Assembly: GCF_040729435.1 (NCBI RefSeq)
Contig: NZ_CP160398.1
Coordinates: forward strand, 3,720,001-3,784,000
Source: Pseudomonas sp. HOU2
GTDB lineage: Bacteria; Pseudomonadota; Gammaproteobacteria; Pseudomonadales; Pseudomonadaceae
Direction of reading: 5' to 3'
DNA length: 64,000 nt
This document shows, piece by piece, positions 19,738 through 27,814 of this stretch. Numbering within the stretch: the first letter of the stretch is position 1; every line of letters begins with the position of its first letter. The position numbers and the translations under genes are program-made. The notes beneath the pieces were generated by a model that was not told where the DNA came from, did not search any database, and was given only the letters and a program-made list of their open reading frames with translations.

Positions 19738-20487
19738 GTGCCGACTCCGCCTCCAGTCTCCCCGTTGGCCGCGAACATGGGCGACAGTCCGGCGCCCTTG
19801 TACGCCCGCGTCAAGCAGATGATCACCCAGCAGATCGACAGCGGTAACTGGCCGCCGCACTACCGCGTGCCGTCGGAAAGCGAACTGGTCAGCCAGCTCG
19901 GTTTCAGCCGCATGACCATCAACCGTGCCTTGCGCGAGATGACTGCCGACGGCTTGCTGGTGCGCATGCAAGGCGTCGGTACGTTCGTCGCCGAACCGAA
20001 AAGCCAGTCCGCGCTGTTCGAAGTGCACAACATCGCTGACGAAATCGCCTCCCGTGGCCATCGCCACACCTGCCAGGTGATCACCCTCGAAGAAGAGGCT
20101 GCCGGCTCCGAGCGCGCGCTGGCGCTGGACATGCGCGAAGGGCAGAAGGTCTTCCACTCGCTGATCGTGCATTACGAAAACGACATTCCGGTGCAAATCG
20201 AAGACCGCTTCGTCAACGCGCTGGTCGCCCCGGAATACCTCAAGCAGGACTTCACCCTGCAGACGCCTTACGCCTATCTCAACCAGGTTGCGCCACTGAC
20301 CGAAGGCGAGCACGTGGTCGAAGCGATCCTCGCCGAGCCGTCCGAGTGCAAGTTGCTGCAGATCGAAAAAGGCGAGCCGTGCCTGCTGATCCGTCGCCGC
20401 ACTTGGTCGGGGCGTCAGCCGGTGACCGCCGCACGTTTGATTCACCCAGGTTCCCGTCATCGTCTGGAAGGACGCTTTCATAAATGA
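19738..20487 (+). CDS. hutC: Histidine utilisation repressor, GntR family
   Basis: Urocanate-responsive transcriptional repressor of hut genes. The 249 residues comprise an N-terminal winged helix (about 20-88), with the recognition segment ESELVSQLGFSRMTINRALREM, and a C-terminal UTRA effector domain (about 105-245), beginning near IADEIASRGH. The start is a GTG at 19738, after ACAGGGAT, giving MPTPPPVSPLAANMGDSPAP; an ATG at 19777 is possible. The stop overlaps the hutD start (ATGA), so the two are coupled. Operator-like palindromes lie upstream of hutF/hutC and at the hutU promoter. Confidence 0.96.
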   Translation: MPTPPPVSPLAANMGDSPAPLYARVKQMITQQIDSGNWPPHYRVPSESELVSQLGFSRMTINRALREMTADGLLVRMQGVGTFVAEPKSQSALFEVHNIADEIASRGHRHTCQVITLEEEAAGSERALALDMREGQKVFHSLIVHYENDIPVQIEDRFVNALVAPEYLKQDFTLQTPYAYLNQVAPLTEGEHVVEAILAEPSECKLLQIEKGEPCLLIRRRTWSGRQPVTAARLIHPGSRHRLEGRFHK

Positions 20488-21053
20488 GTCAGGTAAAGGT
20501 TTTACGCGCTGAAGGCTACCCGCGCATGCCGTGGAAAAACGGCGGCGGCAGCACCGAGGAAATCACCCGTGACGCCGGTGCAGGTCTGGATGGTTTTGGC
20601 TGGCGCCTGTCGATTGCCGACATTGCCGAGTCCGGTGGTTTCTCGACCTTTGCCGGTTACCAGCGGGTGATCACGGTACTGCAGGGCGACGGCATGACCC
20701 TGTGCGTCGACGGCGACGACACCCGGCCGCTGTTACCGCTGGACCCGTTTGCCTTCAGCGGTGAGAGTCAGGTGTCCTGCACCTTGCTCGGCGGCGCGAT
20801 CCGCGATTTCAACCTGATCTACGCGCCGCAGCGTTACAGCGCGCGGCTGCAGTGGCTGGATGGCGAGCAGCGGTTCTTCAGCTCGGCATCGACGGTGCTG
20901 GTGTTCAGTGTCAGTAAGCTGCTTGAGGCGACAGTCGCTGACAGCGTCGCGCAACTGGGGCGCCATGATTGCCTGCAACTGGACGGTAACAGCGGTCTGG
21001 TTGAAGTGGCGGTGAATGCCGCGTGCTGCGTGATCGAGCTGACAGCGCGCTGA
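20484..21053 (+). CDS. hutD: HutD/Ves family cupin-type protein
   Basis: A 189-residue bicupin-fold protein found beside hutC in Pseudomonas hut loci. It is not an enzyme of the pathway; in P. fluorescens it has been proposed to limit hut expression, possibly by binding urocanate. Typical family segments are the N-terminal YPRMPWKNGGGSTEEI and FGWRLSIADIAESGGFSTF, then ITVLQGDGMTL. Overlaps hutC by four bases. A family C REP follows, which separates it from the hutU promoter. Confidence 0.92.
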   Translation: MSQVKVLRAEGYPRMPWKNGGGSTEEITRDAGAGLDGFGWRLSIADIAESGGFSTFAGYQRVITVLQGDGMTLCVDGDDTRPLLPLDPFAFSGESQVSCTLLGGAIRDFNLIYAPQRYSARLQWLDGEQRFFSSASTVLVFSVSKLLEATVADSVAQLGRHDCLQLDGNSGLVEVAVNAACCVIELTAR

Positions 21054-21077
21054 TCCTTCTGCTCATATAAAACACAT

Positions 21078-21184
21078 TGTGGCGAGGGAGCTTGCTCCCG
21101 CTGGGCTGCGAAGCGGCCCCATTTCGGTAAATGCCGGAATGGGAGCCCTTCGGTCTCCAGCGGGAGCAAGCTCCCTCGCCACAA
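21078..21184. repeat. REP doublet, family C
   Basis: Outer arms TGTGGCGAGGGAGCTTGCTC and the inverse GAGCAAGCTCCCTCGCCACA enclose inner palindromes (GGGCTGCGAAGCGGCCC, and GGGAGCCCTTCGGTCTCC with mismatches). The gap 21054-21532 holds this REP, the hutU promoter and the HutC operator, and no gene. Confidence 0.9.
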
Positions 21185-21379
21185 TTGCATGTCAATTCCT
21201 GTTTCCCTCGGCGCACCAACTTGTTACCGAACGCCCCAGCGTGGCGCAAAACCACGGGTTCGTAACGATCCTCCGCTACCTCAATTCCTCCCCGCAAAAA
21301 TTTTTATCCACGCTGCAACCCTTGTCTCAGGCGCTCTGCAGCCCTGTCCGCCATTTTTCCTGAACGCGCCTCCAACAAG

Positions 21380-21397
21380 TTGGCCGCTTGATTGCAT
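21380..21397 (+). promoter_or_regulatory. Sigma54 promoter of hutU operon
   Basis: TTGGCCGCTTGATTGCAT has GG and GC separated by exactly 10 bases and matches TTGGC at -24 and TTGCA at -12. The expected start of transcription (~21407) lies within the HutC operator. Control of hutU by sigma54 with CbrAB/NtrBC is established in P. fluorescens SBW25 and fits this promoter. Confidence 0.75.
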
Positions 21398-21400
21398 ATG

Positions 21401-21414
21401 CTTGTATGTACAAG
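21401..21414. promoter_or_regulatory. HutC operator of hutU
   Basis: CTTGTATGTACAAG is a 14-bp palindrome whose two 6-bp arms (CTTGTA/TACAAG) are perfect. It starts 6 bp after the -12 GC and covers the predicted start of transcription, a good place for repression by HutC. Confidence 0.8.
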
Positions 21415-21532
21415 TAAAGACGTATGCGTATAAGTCCGCAGCGTCCACTGATTCGCTTGTGCGCATTGAGGCGCACAGGCTGCTTGCCCACTGCCAGGGT
21501 TGGTTTGAATTGATCGCTGAGGAGTCTTTTTC

Positions 21533-23233
21533 GTGACTGACAATAAGCCTACAACTGCCGTTTATACAAAGAGACGTGACGTCGAGATCCGCGCTGCCCG
21601 CGGCAACAAGCTGACCGCCAAGAGCTGGCTGACCGAAGCGCCGCTGCGCATGCTGATGAACAACCTCGATCCGGAAGTGGCCGAGAACCCGAAAGAGCTG
21701 GTGGTCTACGGTGGCATCGGTCGCGCTGCGCGTAACTGGGAGTGCTACGACAAGATCGTCGAGAGCCTGACCAATCTGAACGACGACGAGACCCTGCTGG
21801 TGCAATCCGGCAAGCCGGTCGGCGTGTTCAAGACTCACAGCAACGCTCCGCGCGTACTGATCGCCAACTCCAACCTGGTGCCGCACTGGGCGAGCTGGGA
21901 ACACTTCAACGAACTCGACGCCAAAGGCCTGGCCATGTACGGCCAGATGACCGCCGGCAGCTGGATCTACATCGGCAGCCAGGGCATCGTTCAGGGCACC
22001 TACGAAACTTTCGTCGAAGCCGGTCGCCAGCACTACAACGACAACCTCAAAGGCAAGTGGGTGCTCACCGCAGGTCTGGGGGGCATGGGCGGTGCTCAGC
22101 CACTGGCCGCTACCCTGGCCGGTGCCTGCTCGTTGAACATCGAATGCCAGCAGGTGAGCATCGATTTCCGCCTGAAAAGCCGTTATGTCGACGAGCAGGC
22201 CAAAGACCTCGACGACGCCCTGGCGCGCATCGCCAAATACACCGCCGAAGGCAAAGCGATCTCCATCGCCCTGCTGGGCAACGCGGCAGAAATCCTCCCG
22301 GAACTGGTCAAGCGTGGCGTGCGCCCGGACATGGTCACCGACCAGACCAGCGCCCACGACCCACTGAACGGCTACCTGCCGGCGGGCTGGACCTGGGACG
22401 AGTACCGCGCCCGCGCCAAGACCGAGCCGGCTGCCGTGATCAAAGCCGCCAAGCAATCGATGGCGGTCCACGTCAAAGCGATGCTGGCGTTCCAGAAGCA
22501 AGGCATCCCGACCTTCGACTACGGCAACAACATCCGTCAGATGGCGCAGGAAGAAGGCGTGGAAAACGCATTCGACTTCCCAGGCTTTGTACCTGCCTAC
22601 ATCCGCCCACTGTTCTGCCGTGGCATCGGCCCGTTCCGCTGGGCTGCGCTGTCCGGTGACCCGCAGGACATCTACAAGACCGACGCCAAAGTCAAAGAAC
22701 TGATCCCGGACGACGCGCACCTGCACAACTGGCTGGACATGGCCCGCGAGCGCATCAGCTTCCAGGGTCTGCCAGCGCGTATCTGCTGGGTCGGCCTGGG
22801 CCAGCGCGCCAAGCTCGGTCTGGCGTTCAACGAAATGGTCCGTAGCGGCGAGCTGTCGGCACCGATCGTGATCGGTCGCGACCACCTCGACTCCGGCTCG
22901 GTCGCCAGCCCGAACCGCGAAACCGAATCGATGCAGGACGGTTCCGACGCCGTGTCCGACTGGCCACTGCTCAACGCTCTGCTGAACACCGCGAGCGGTG
23001 CGACCTGGGTCTCGCTGCACCACGGTGGTGGCGTGGGCATGGGCTTCTCCCAGCACTCGGGCATGGTGATTGTCTGCGACGGTACTGACGAAGCGGCCGA
23101 GCGTATTGCGCGCGTGCTGCACAACGACCCGGCGACCGGTGTCATGCGTCACGCCGATGCCGGTTACCAGATCGCTATCGATTGCGCGAAGGAGCAGGGC
23201 CTGAACCTGCCGATGATTACCGGCGGCAAGTAA
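21533..23233 (+). CDS. hutU: Urocanate hydratase (urocanase)
   Basis: Converts urocanate and water to imidazolone propionate, second step of histidine degradation, using tightly bound NAD+. At 566 residues it is normal length. The NAD-binding region [12 protein letters not shown] lies near residue 180. The conserved [17 protein letters not shown] is followed by [17 protein letters not shown], which carries the conserved active-site cysteine, and then [16 protein letters not shown]. The start is GTG at 21533 behind GAGGAG. First gene of the hutU-hutG unit, with a sigma54 promoter and HutC operator ~130 bp upstream. A family A REP separates it from the next gene. Confidence 0.97.
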   Translation: MTDNKPTTAVYTKRRDVEIRAARGNKLTAKSWLTEAPLRMLMNNLDPEVAENPKELVVYGGIGRAARNWECYDKIVESLTNLNDDETLLVQSGKPVGVFKTHSNAPRVLIANSNLVPHWASWEHFNELDAKGLAMYGQMTAGSWIYIGSQGIVQGTYETFVEAGRQHYNDNLKGKWVLTAGLGGMGGAQPLAATLAGACSLNIECQQVSIDFRLKSRYVDEQAKDLDDALARIAKYTAEGKAISIALLGNAAEILPELVKRGVRPDMVTDQTSAHDPLNGYLPAGWTWDEYRARAKTEPAAVIKAAKQSMAVHVKAMLAFQKQGIPTFDYGNNIRQMAQEEGVENAFDFPGFVPAYIRPLFCRGIGPFRWAALSGDPQDIYKTDAKVKELIPDDAHLHNWLDMARERISFQGLPARICWVGLGQRAKLGLAFNEMVRSGELSAPIVIGRDHLDSGSVASPNRETESMQDGSDAVSDWPLLNALLNTASGATWVSLHHGGGVGMGFSQHSGMVIVCDGTDEAAERIARVLHNDPATGVMRHADAGYQIAIDCAKEQGLNLPMITGGK

Positions 23234-23242
23234 CACAGATTC

Positions 23243-23334
23243 CTGTGGGAGCTGGCTTGCCAGCGATAGCGGTGGCACTGCCGGAATTGATGTTGAAGGT
23301 GCCGACGTCATCGCTGGCAAGCCAGCTCCCACAA
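23243..23334. repeat. REP doublet, family A, inside the hut operon
   Basis: TGTGGGAGCTGGCTTGCCAG and its inverse lie between hutU and the permease gene, with intact AAGCCAGCTCCCAC in both arms. Confidence 0.9.
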
Positions 23335-23386
23335 GGGTTCGAGTAGGCTCGAGAGAACAATTAAAACAATCCACAGAGGTTGAATC

Positions 23387-24859
23387 ATGGCTGTAACCCC
23401 CGATCGTGCAGGCAACAAACCGTTGATCGAAAGGCGTTCGATCGACTACATCCCGGAAGCGGAAAGACACGGTCGTCTGTTCAGCCAGTTCACCCTCTGG
23501 ATGGGTGCGAATCTGCAAATCACTGCGATTGTCACCGGGGCGCTGGCCGTGGTGCTGGGCGGTGATGTGTTCTGGTCGTTGATCGGTCTGTTGATCGGTC
23601 AACTGCTGGGCGGCGGGGTGATGGCGCTGCATGCGGCGCAAGGGCCGAAACTGGGCCTGCCGCAGATGATTTCCAGCCGCGTGCAATTCGGCGTCTACGG
23701 CGCGGCGATCCCGATCGTGCTGGTGTGCCTGATGTACCTGGGCTTCACCGCCACCGGTACGGTGCTTTCCGGCCAGGCGCTGGGCCAGTTGTTTGGCGTC
23801 AGCGACACCGTCGGCATCCTGCTGTTCGCCAGTGTCATCGTGGTGGTCACCGTGCTCGGTTATCGGGTGATCCACTGGATCGGCCGGGTTGCCAGTGTGA
23901 TCGGCGTGATTGCCTTCGTGTATCTGTTCAGCCGTTTGCTGAGCCAGGTGGATGTTGGCGCGCTGTTGCAGATCCGTCACTTCAGCTGGAGCAGTTTCCT
24001 GCTGGCGGTGTCGCTCGCGGCGTCCTGGCAGATCGCGTTCGGCCCTTATGTGGCGGACTATTCGCGTTACCTGCCGAGCAAGGTTTCCTCGGTGAAAACC
24101 TTCTTTGCCGCTGGCGCAGGTTCGGTCATCGGCGCGCAGGTGGCGATGGTCCTCGGCGTGTTCGCGGCAGCTTCGGCCAACGGCCAGTTTGCCGGTCACG
24201 AAGTGGCCTACATCGTTGGTCTGGGCGGCACCGGTGCCACCGCCGCGCTGCTGTACTTCAGCATCGCCTTCGGCAAAGTGACCATCTCGACGCTGAACTC
24301 GTATGGCAGCTTCATGTGCATCGCCACCATCATCAGCGGCTTCCGTGGGCATCTGACGGTCTCGCGCCTGCAACGGCTGGTGTTCGTGCTGGTGATCGTC
24401 GGCGCGGCCACCCTGATCGCCTTGCTCGGTCAGCACTCGTTCCTCGGTGCGTTCAAGTCGTTCATCCTGTTCCTGCTGGCGTTCTTCACGCCATGGAGCG
24501 CGATCAACCTGGTCGACTACTACTGCATCACCCGCGAGCGCTACGACGTGCCGGCGCTGGCCGATCCGAACGGTCGCTACGGGCGCTGGAACCTGCTCGG
24601 GATCAGCGTCTATGTGTTCGGCGTGCTGGTGCAACTGCCGTTCATCTCCACCAAGTTCTACACCGGCCCGCTGGTGGCTGCCCTCGGTGATGTGGATATC
24701 TCCTGGATCATCGGTCTGGTGCTGCCTGCCGCGCTGTATTACCTGTGCGCAAAAAAATGGCACGGCTCGGTGCCTGATCAACTGATTCTGCCGGTCGAGC
24801 AGAACAGCGTTGTACCACCTGAAAAAAGTGGGGCCGGGCGCGCTGCGGCGCAGGCCTGA
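23387..24859 (+). CDS. NCS1-family permease of the hut locus, probable urocanate transporter
   Basis: A 490-residue polytopic permease of the nucleobase:cation symporter-1 (purine/cytosine permease) family with about twelve membrane helices. Typical early segments are FTLWMGANLQITAIVTGALAVVLGGD and LGLPQMISSRVQFGVYGAAIP; later come WQIAFGPYVADYSRYLP and FLLAFFTPWSAINLVDYY. Its place between hutU and hutXWV matches the P. fluorescens gene called hutT(u), assigned to urocanate uptake. I infer urocanate, not a nucleobase, from position; the sequence alone cannot settle the substrate. A GAGG ribosome site precedes the ATG at 23387. Confidence 0.85.
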   Translation: MAVTPDRAGNKPLIERRSIDYIPEAERHGRLFSQFTLWMGANLQITAIVTGALAVVLGGDVFWSLIGLLIGQLLGGGVMALHAAQGPKLGLPQMISSRVQFGVYGAAIPIVLVCLMYLGFTATGTVLSGQALGQLFGVSDTVGILLFASVIVVVTVLGYRVIHWIGRVASVIGVIAFVYLFSRLLSQVDVGALLQIRHFSWSSFLLAVSLAASWQIAFGPYVADYSRYLPSKVSSVKTFFAAGAGSVIGAQVAMVLGVFAAASANGQFAGHEVAYIVGLGGTGATAALLYFSIAFGKVTISTLNSYGSFMCIATIISGFRGHLTVSRLQRLVFVLVIVGAATLIALLGQHSFLGAFKSFILFLLAFFTPWSAINLVDYYCITRERYDVPALADPNGRYGRWNLLGISVYVFGVLVQLPFISTKFYTGPLVAALGDVDISWIIGLVLPAALYYLCAKKWHGSVPDQLILPVEQNSVVPPEKSGAGRAAAQA

Positions 24860-24928
24860 TTGGACGTGGACAGGGCTGGATGCCTCTTGACTGCCGTAAG
24901 CCAATTCATGATTAGGAGCGTCGCAACA

Positions 24929-25897
24929 ATGAAATCGAACAAGACCCTGCTCACCACACTGTTGTCCATGGGCCTGCTGGCCAGTGCCGGTGCCACTCAG
25001 GCAGCCGGTTGGTGCGAGTCCGGTAAACCGGTGAAATTCGCCGGTCTGAACTGGGAAAGCGGCATGCTGCTGACCGACGTGCTGCAAGTGGTGCTGGAAA
25101 AAGGTTACGACTGCAAGACCGACAGCCTGCCGGGCAACTCCATCACCATGGAGAACGCCTTGAGCAGCAACGACATTCAAGTGTTCGCCGAAGAGTGGGT
25201 TGGCCGCAGCGAGGTCTGGAACAAGGCCGAGAAGGCCGGCAAGGTCGTCGGTGTCGGCGCCCCGATCGTCGGCGCTATCGAAGGCTGGTACGTGCCGCGC
25301 TACGTGATCGAAGGCGACGCCAAACGCAAGATCGAGGCAAAAGCCCCGGAGCTGAAAAACATCGCCGACCTGGGCAAGTACGCGGCTGTTTTCAAAGACG
25401 CCGAAGAACCGTCCAAGGGCCGTTTCTACAACTGCCCGGCGGGCTGGACCTGCGAGCTGGACAACAGCGAAATGCTCAAGAGCTACGGCCTGGAAAACAC
25501 CTACACCAACTTCCGCCCGGGCACCGGCCCGGCCCTAGATGCGGCGGTGCTGTCGAGCTACAAGCGTGGCGAGCCGATCCTGTTCTATTACTGGTCGCCA
25601 ACCCCGCTGATGGGCCAGATCGACGCGGTCAAGCTGGAAGAAAAACCGGGCGTCGACAAGAGCGTGAGCATCAAGGTCGGCCTGTCGAAAACTTTCCACG
25701 AACAGGCGCCAGAGCTGGTGGCCGTGCTGGAAAAGGTCAACCTGCCGATCGACCTGCTGAACCAGAACCTGGGACGCATGGCGAAGGAACGTATCGAGTC
25801 GCCAAAACTGGCGAAAATCTTCCTCAAGGAACATCCTGAGGTCTGGCACGCGTGGGTCAGTGACGACGCAGCCAAGAAAATCGACGCGGCGCTGTAG
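24929..25897 (+). CDS. hutX: Histidine ABC transporter, substrate-binding protein
   Basis: Periplasmic binding protein of 322 residues in the glycine betaine/choline (OpuAC/ProX-like) family. Residues 1-26 are a signal peptide ending ATQA. The mature part begins AGWCESGKPVKFAGLNWESG, with the family pattern GL-x-W-ESG, and a later EGWYVPRYVI; Trp-rich segments such as YYWSPTPLMG are usual in this ligand-binding fold. Start chosen at 24929, where TAGGAG is 9 nt upstream; in-frame Met codons upstream (24908, 24860) lack such a site. With hutW and hutV it forms the HutXWV importer, reported to take up histidine in Pseudomonas. Confidence 0.9.
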   Translation: MKSNKTLLTTLLSMGLLASAGATQAAGWCESGKPVKFAGLNWESGMLLTDVLQVVLEKGYDCKTDSLPGNSITMENALSSNDIQVFAEEWVGRSEVWNKAEKAGKVVGVGAPIVGAIEGWYVPRYVIEGDAKRKIEAKAPELKNIADLGKYAAVFKDAEEPSKGRFYNCPAGWTCELDNSEMLKSYGLENTYTNFRPGTGPALDAAVLSSYKRGEPILFYYWSPTPLMGQIDAVKLEEKPGVDKSVSIKVGLSKTFHEQAPELVAVLEKVNLPIDLLNQNLGRMAKERIESPKLAKIFLKEHPEVWHAWVSDDAAKKIDAAL

Positions 25898-25981
25898 GTC
25901 GATACCTCCCGGTCAACCGTGAGGCTGGCCGGGAGATATGCCGTAAATCGCTTGATTGAGATTTCTGATTGAGAGCCGCTT

Positions 25982-26833
25982 ATGTTTCCCGAAAGCTTTA
26001 CCTTTTCCATCGCCGACTGGGTCAACGGTTGGGTCGATTCGCTGGTCACCAACTACGGTGATGTGTTCCGCCACATCTCGGACACCCTGCTGTGGGCCAT
26101 CGTCAACCTTGAAGGCCTGCTGCGTGCGGCGCCGTGGTGGTTGATGCTGGCGATCGTCGGCGTCGTCGCCTGGCACGCCACGCGTAAAGTGCTGACCACC
26201 GCGGTCATCGTTGGTCTGCTGTTCCTGGTGGGCGCTGTCGGCCTGTGGGACAAACTCATGCAGACCCTGGCGCTGATGATGGTCGCGACGATCATTTCGG
26301 TGCTGATCGGCATTCCGCTGGGGATTCTCTCGGCGCGCAGCAATCGCCTGCGTTCGGTGCTGATGCCGCTGCTCGACATCATGCAGACCATGCCCAGCTT
26401 CGTGTATCTGATCCCGGTGCTGATGCTGTTCGGTCTGGGCAAGGTCCCGGCGATTTTCGCCACGGTGATCTACGCCGCGCCGCCGCTGATCCGCCTGACC
26501 GATCTGGGCATCCGCCAGGTTGACGGCGAAGTGATGGAAGCGATCAACGCCTTCGGTGCCAACCGCTGGCAGCAACTGTTCGGCGTACAACTGCCGCTGG
26601 CCCTGCCGAGCATCATGGCCGGGATCAACCAGACCACCATGATGGCCCTGTCGATGGTGGTGATCGCCTCGATGATCGGCGCCCGTGGCCTGGGTGAAGA
26701 CGTGCTGGTGGGGATTCAGACCCTCAACGTCGGACGCGGCCTCGAAGCCGGTCTGGCGATCGTGATTCTCGCAGTGGTCATCGACCGCATTACTCAGGCG
26801 TACGGTCGGCCACGGCATGAGGTGAGCAAATGA
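25982..26833 (+). CDS. hutW: Histidine ABC transporter, permease
   Basis: A 283-residue permease of the ProW/OpuAB type with about six membrane helices. The cytoplasmic EAA-like loop is EAINAFGANRWQQLFGVQLPLALPSIMAGI, which contacts the ATPase. Other hallmarks are LMPLLDIMQTMPSFVYLIPVLMLFG and VVIASMIGARGLGEDVL, both conserved in the betaine-type permeases. It is 84 nt after hutX and overlaps hutV by four bases (ATGA), consistent with a single transcript and coupled translation. Confidence 0.92.
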   Translation: MFPESFTFSIADWVNGWVDSLVTNYGDVFRHISDTLLWAIVNLEGLLRAAPWWLMLAIVGVVAWHATRKVLTTAVIVGLLFLVGAVGLWDKLMQTLALMMVATIISVLIGIPLGILSARSNRLRSVLMPLLDIMQTMPSFVYLIPVLMLFGLGKVPAIFATVIYAAPPLIRLTDLGIRQVDGEVMEAINAFGANRWQQLFGVQLPLALPSIMAGINQTTMMALSMVVIASMIGARGLGEDVLVGIQTLNVGRGLEAGLAIVILAVVIDRITQAYGRPRHEVSK

Positions 26834-27660
26834 ACAACGCAACCGTGAGCAAGATCGAAGTCAAAAACGTCTTCAAGATTTTCGGCAACCGCGCCAAGGA
26901 CGCACTGGCGATGGTCGGCCAGGGCAAGACCAAGGATCAGGTGCTGAACGAAACCGGTTGCGTGGTCGGGGTCAACGACCTGTCGCTGAGCATCGGCACC
27001 GGTGAGATCTTCGTGATCATGGGCCTTTCCGGCTCCGGCAAATCGACCCTGGTGCGCCACTTCAATCGCCTGATTGACCCCACCAGCGGCGCGATCCTGG
27101 TCGACGGCGTGGACATCCTGCAATACGACATGGAAGCACTGCGCGAATTTCGCCGGCACAAGATCAGCATGGTGTTCCAGAGCTTCGGCCTGCTGCCGCA
27201 CAAGACCGTGATCGAGAACGTCGCCTACGGTCTGAAAGTGCGCGGCGAAAGCAAACAGTTGTGCGCCGAACGTGCGCTGCACTGGATCAACACCGTGGGC
27301 CTCAAAGGCTACGAAAACAAATACCCGCACCAGCTCTCTGGCGGCATGCGTCAGCGCGTGGGCCTGGCCCGCGCCTTGGCGGCCGACACCGACATCATCC
27401 TGATGGACGAAGCGTTCAGTGCGCTCGACCCGTTGATCCGCGCCGAGATGCAGGACCAGTTGCTGGAGCTGCAAAAGACCCTGCACAAGACCATCGTCTT
27501 CATCACCCACGACCTCGACGAGGCCGTGCGCATCGGCAACCGCATCGCGATCCTCAAGGATGGGCGCCTGATTCAGGTCGGCACGCCAAGAGAGATCCTG
27601 CATTCGCCGGCGGATGAGTATGTTGACCGGTTCGTGCAGCGGCGGGCGGCGGTGGTTTAG
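26830..27660 (+). CDS. hutV: Histidine ABC transporter, ATPase
   Basis: A 276-residue ATPase of the ProV/OpuAA type that powers HutXW. Walker A is GLSGSGKST, the Q-loop is MVFQSFGLLP, the signature is LSGGMRQRVGLARAL, Walker B is IILMDEAFSALDP and the switch His lies in VFITHDLDEA. The N-terminal part (IEVKNVFKIFGNRAKDALAM ... DQVLNETG) is the family's characteristic insertion before strand 2. It ends soon after the ABC core, so the tandem CBS domains of osmoregulatory ProV are absent. That fits a catabolic rather than osmotic role. Confidence 0.93.
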   Translation: MNNATVSKIEVKNVFKIFGNRAKDALAMVGQGKTKDQVLNETGCVVGVNDLSLSIGTGEIFVIMGLSGSGKSTLVRHFNRLIDPTSGAILVDGVDILQYDMEALREFRRHKISMVFQSFGLLPHKTVIENVAYGLKVRGESKQLCAERALHWINTVGLKGYENKYPHQLSGGMRQRVGLARALAADTDIILMDEAFSALDPLIRAEMQDQLLELQKTLHKTIVFITHDLDEAVRIGNRIAILKDGRLIQVGTPREILHSPADEYVDRFVQRRAAVV

Positions 27661-27683
27661 TGGACTAAGGGCGAGACTGCTTT

Positions 27684-27779
27684 TGTGGCGAGGGAGCTTG
27701 CTCCCGCTCGAGCGCGCAGCGGTCGCAAAAATTTTGGGCCTGCTTCGCAGTCCAGCGGGAGCAAGCTCCCTCGCCACAG
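27684..27779. repeat. REP doublet, family C, inside the hut operon
   Basis: TGTGGCGAGGGAGCTTGCTC and its inverse, with inner GCGCGCAGCGGTCGC and CTGCTTCGCAG segments, between hutV and the first hutH paralogue. Confidence 0.9.
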
Positions 27780-27814
27780 GTTGGTGTATCAACAGAATTG
27801 GCATGAGGTTTTAG

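Noticed and set aside
21281..25180. 1299-codon open frame antisense to hutU, the NCS1 permease and the start of hutX
   Set aside because: It runs opposite to three clearly recognisable genes, its translation is low-complexity (rich in His, Gln, Val, Asp) and matches no family; long antisense frames are usual in GC-rich genomes.
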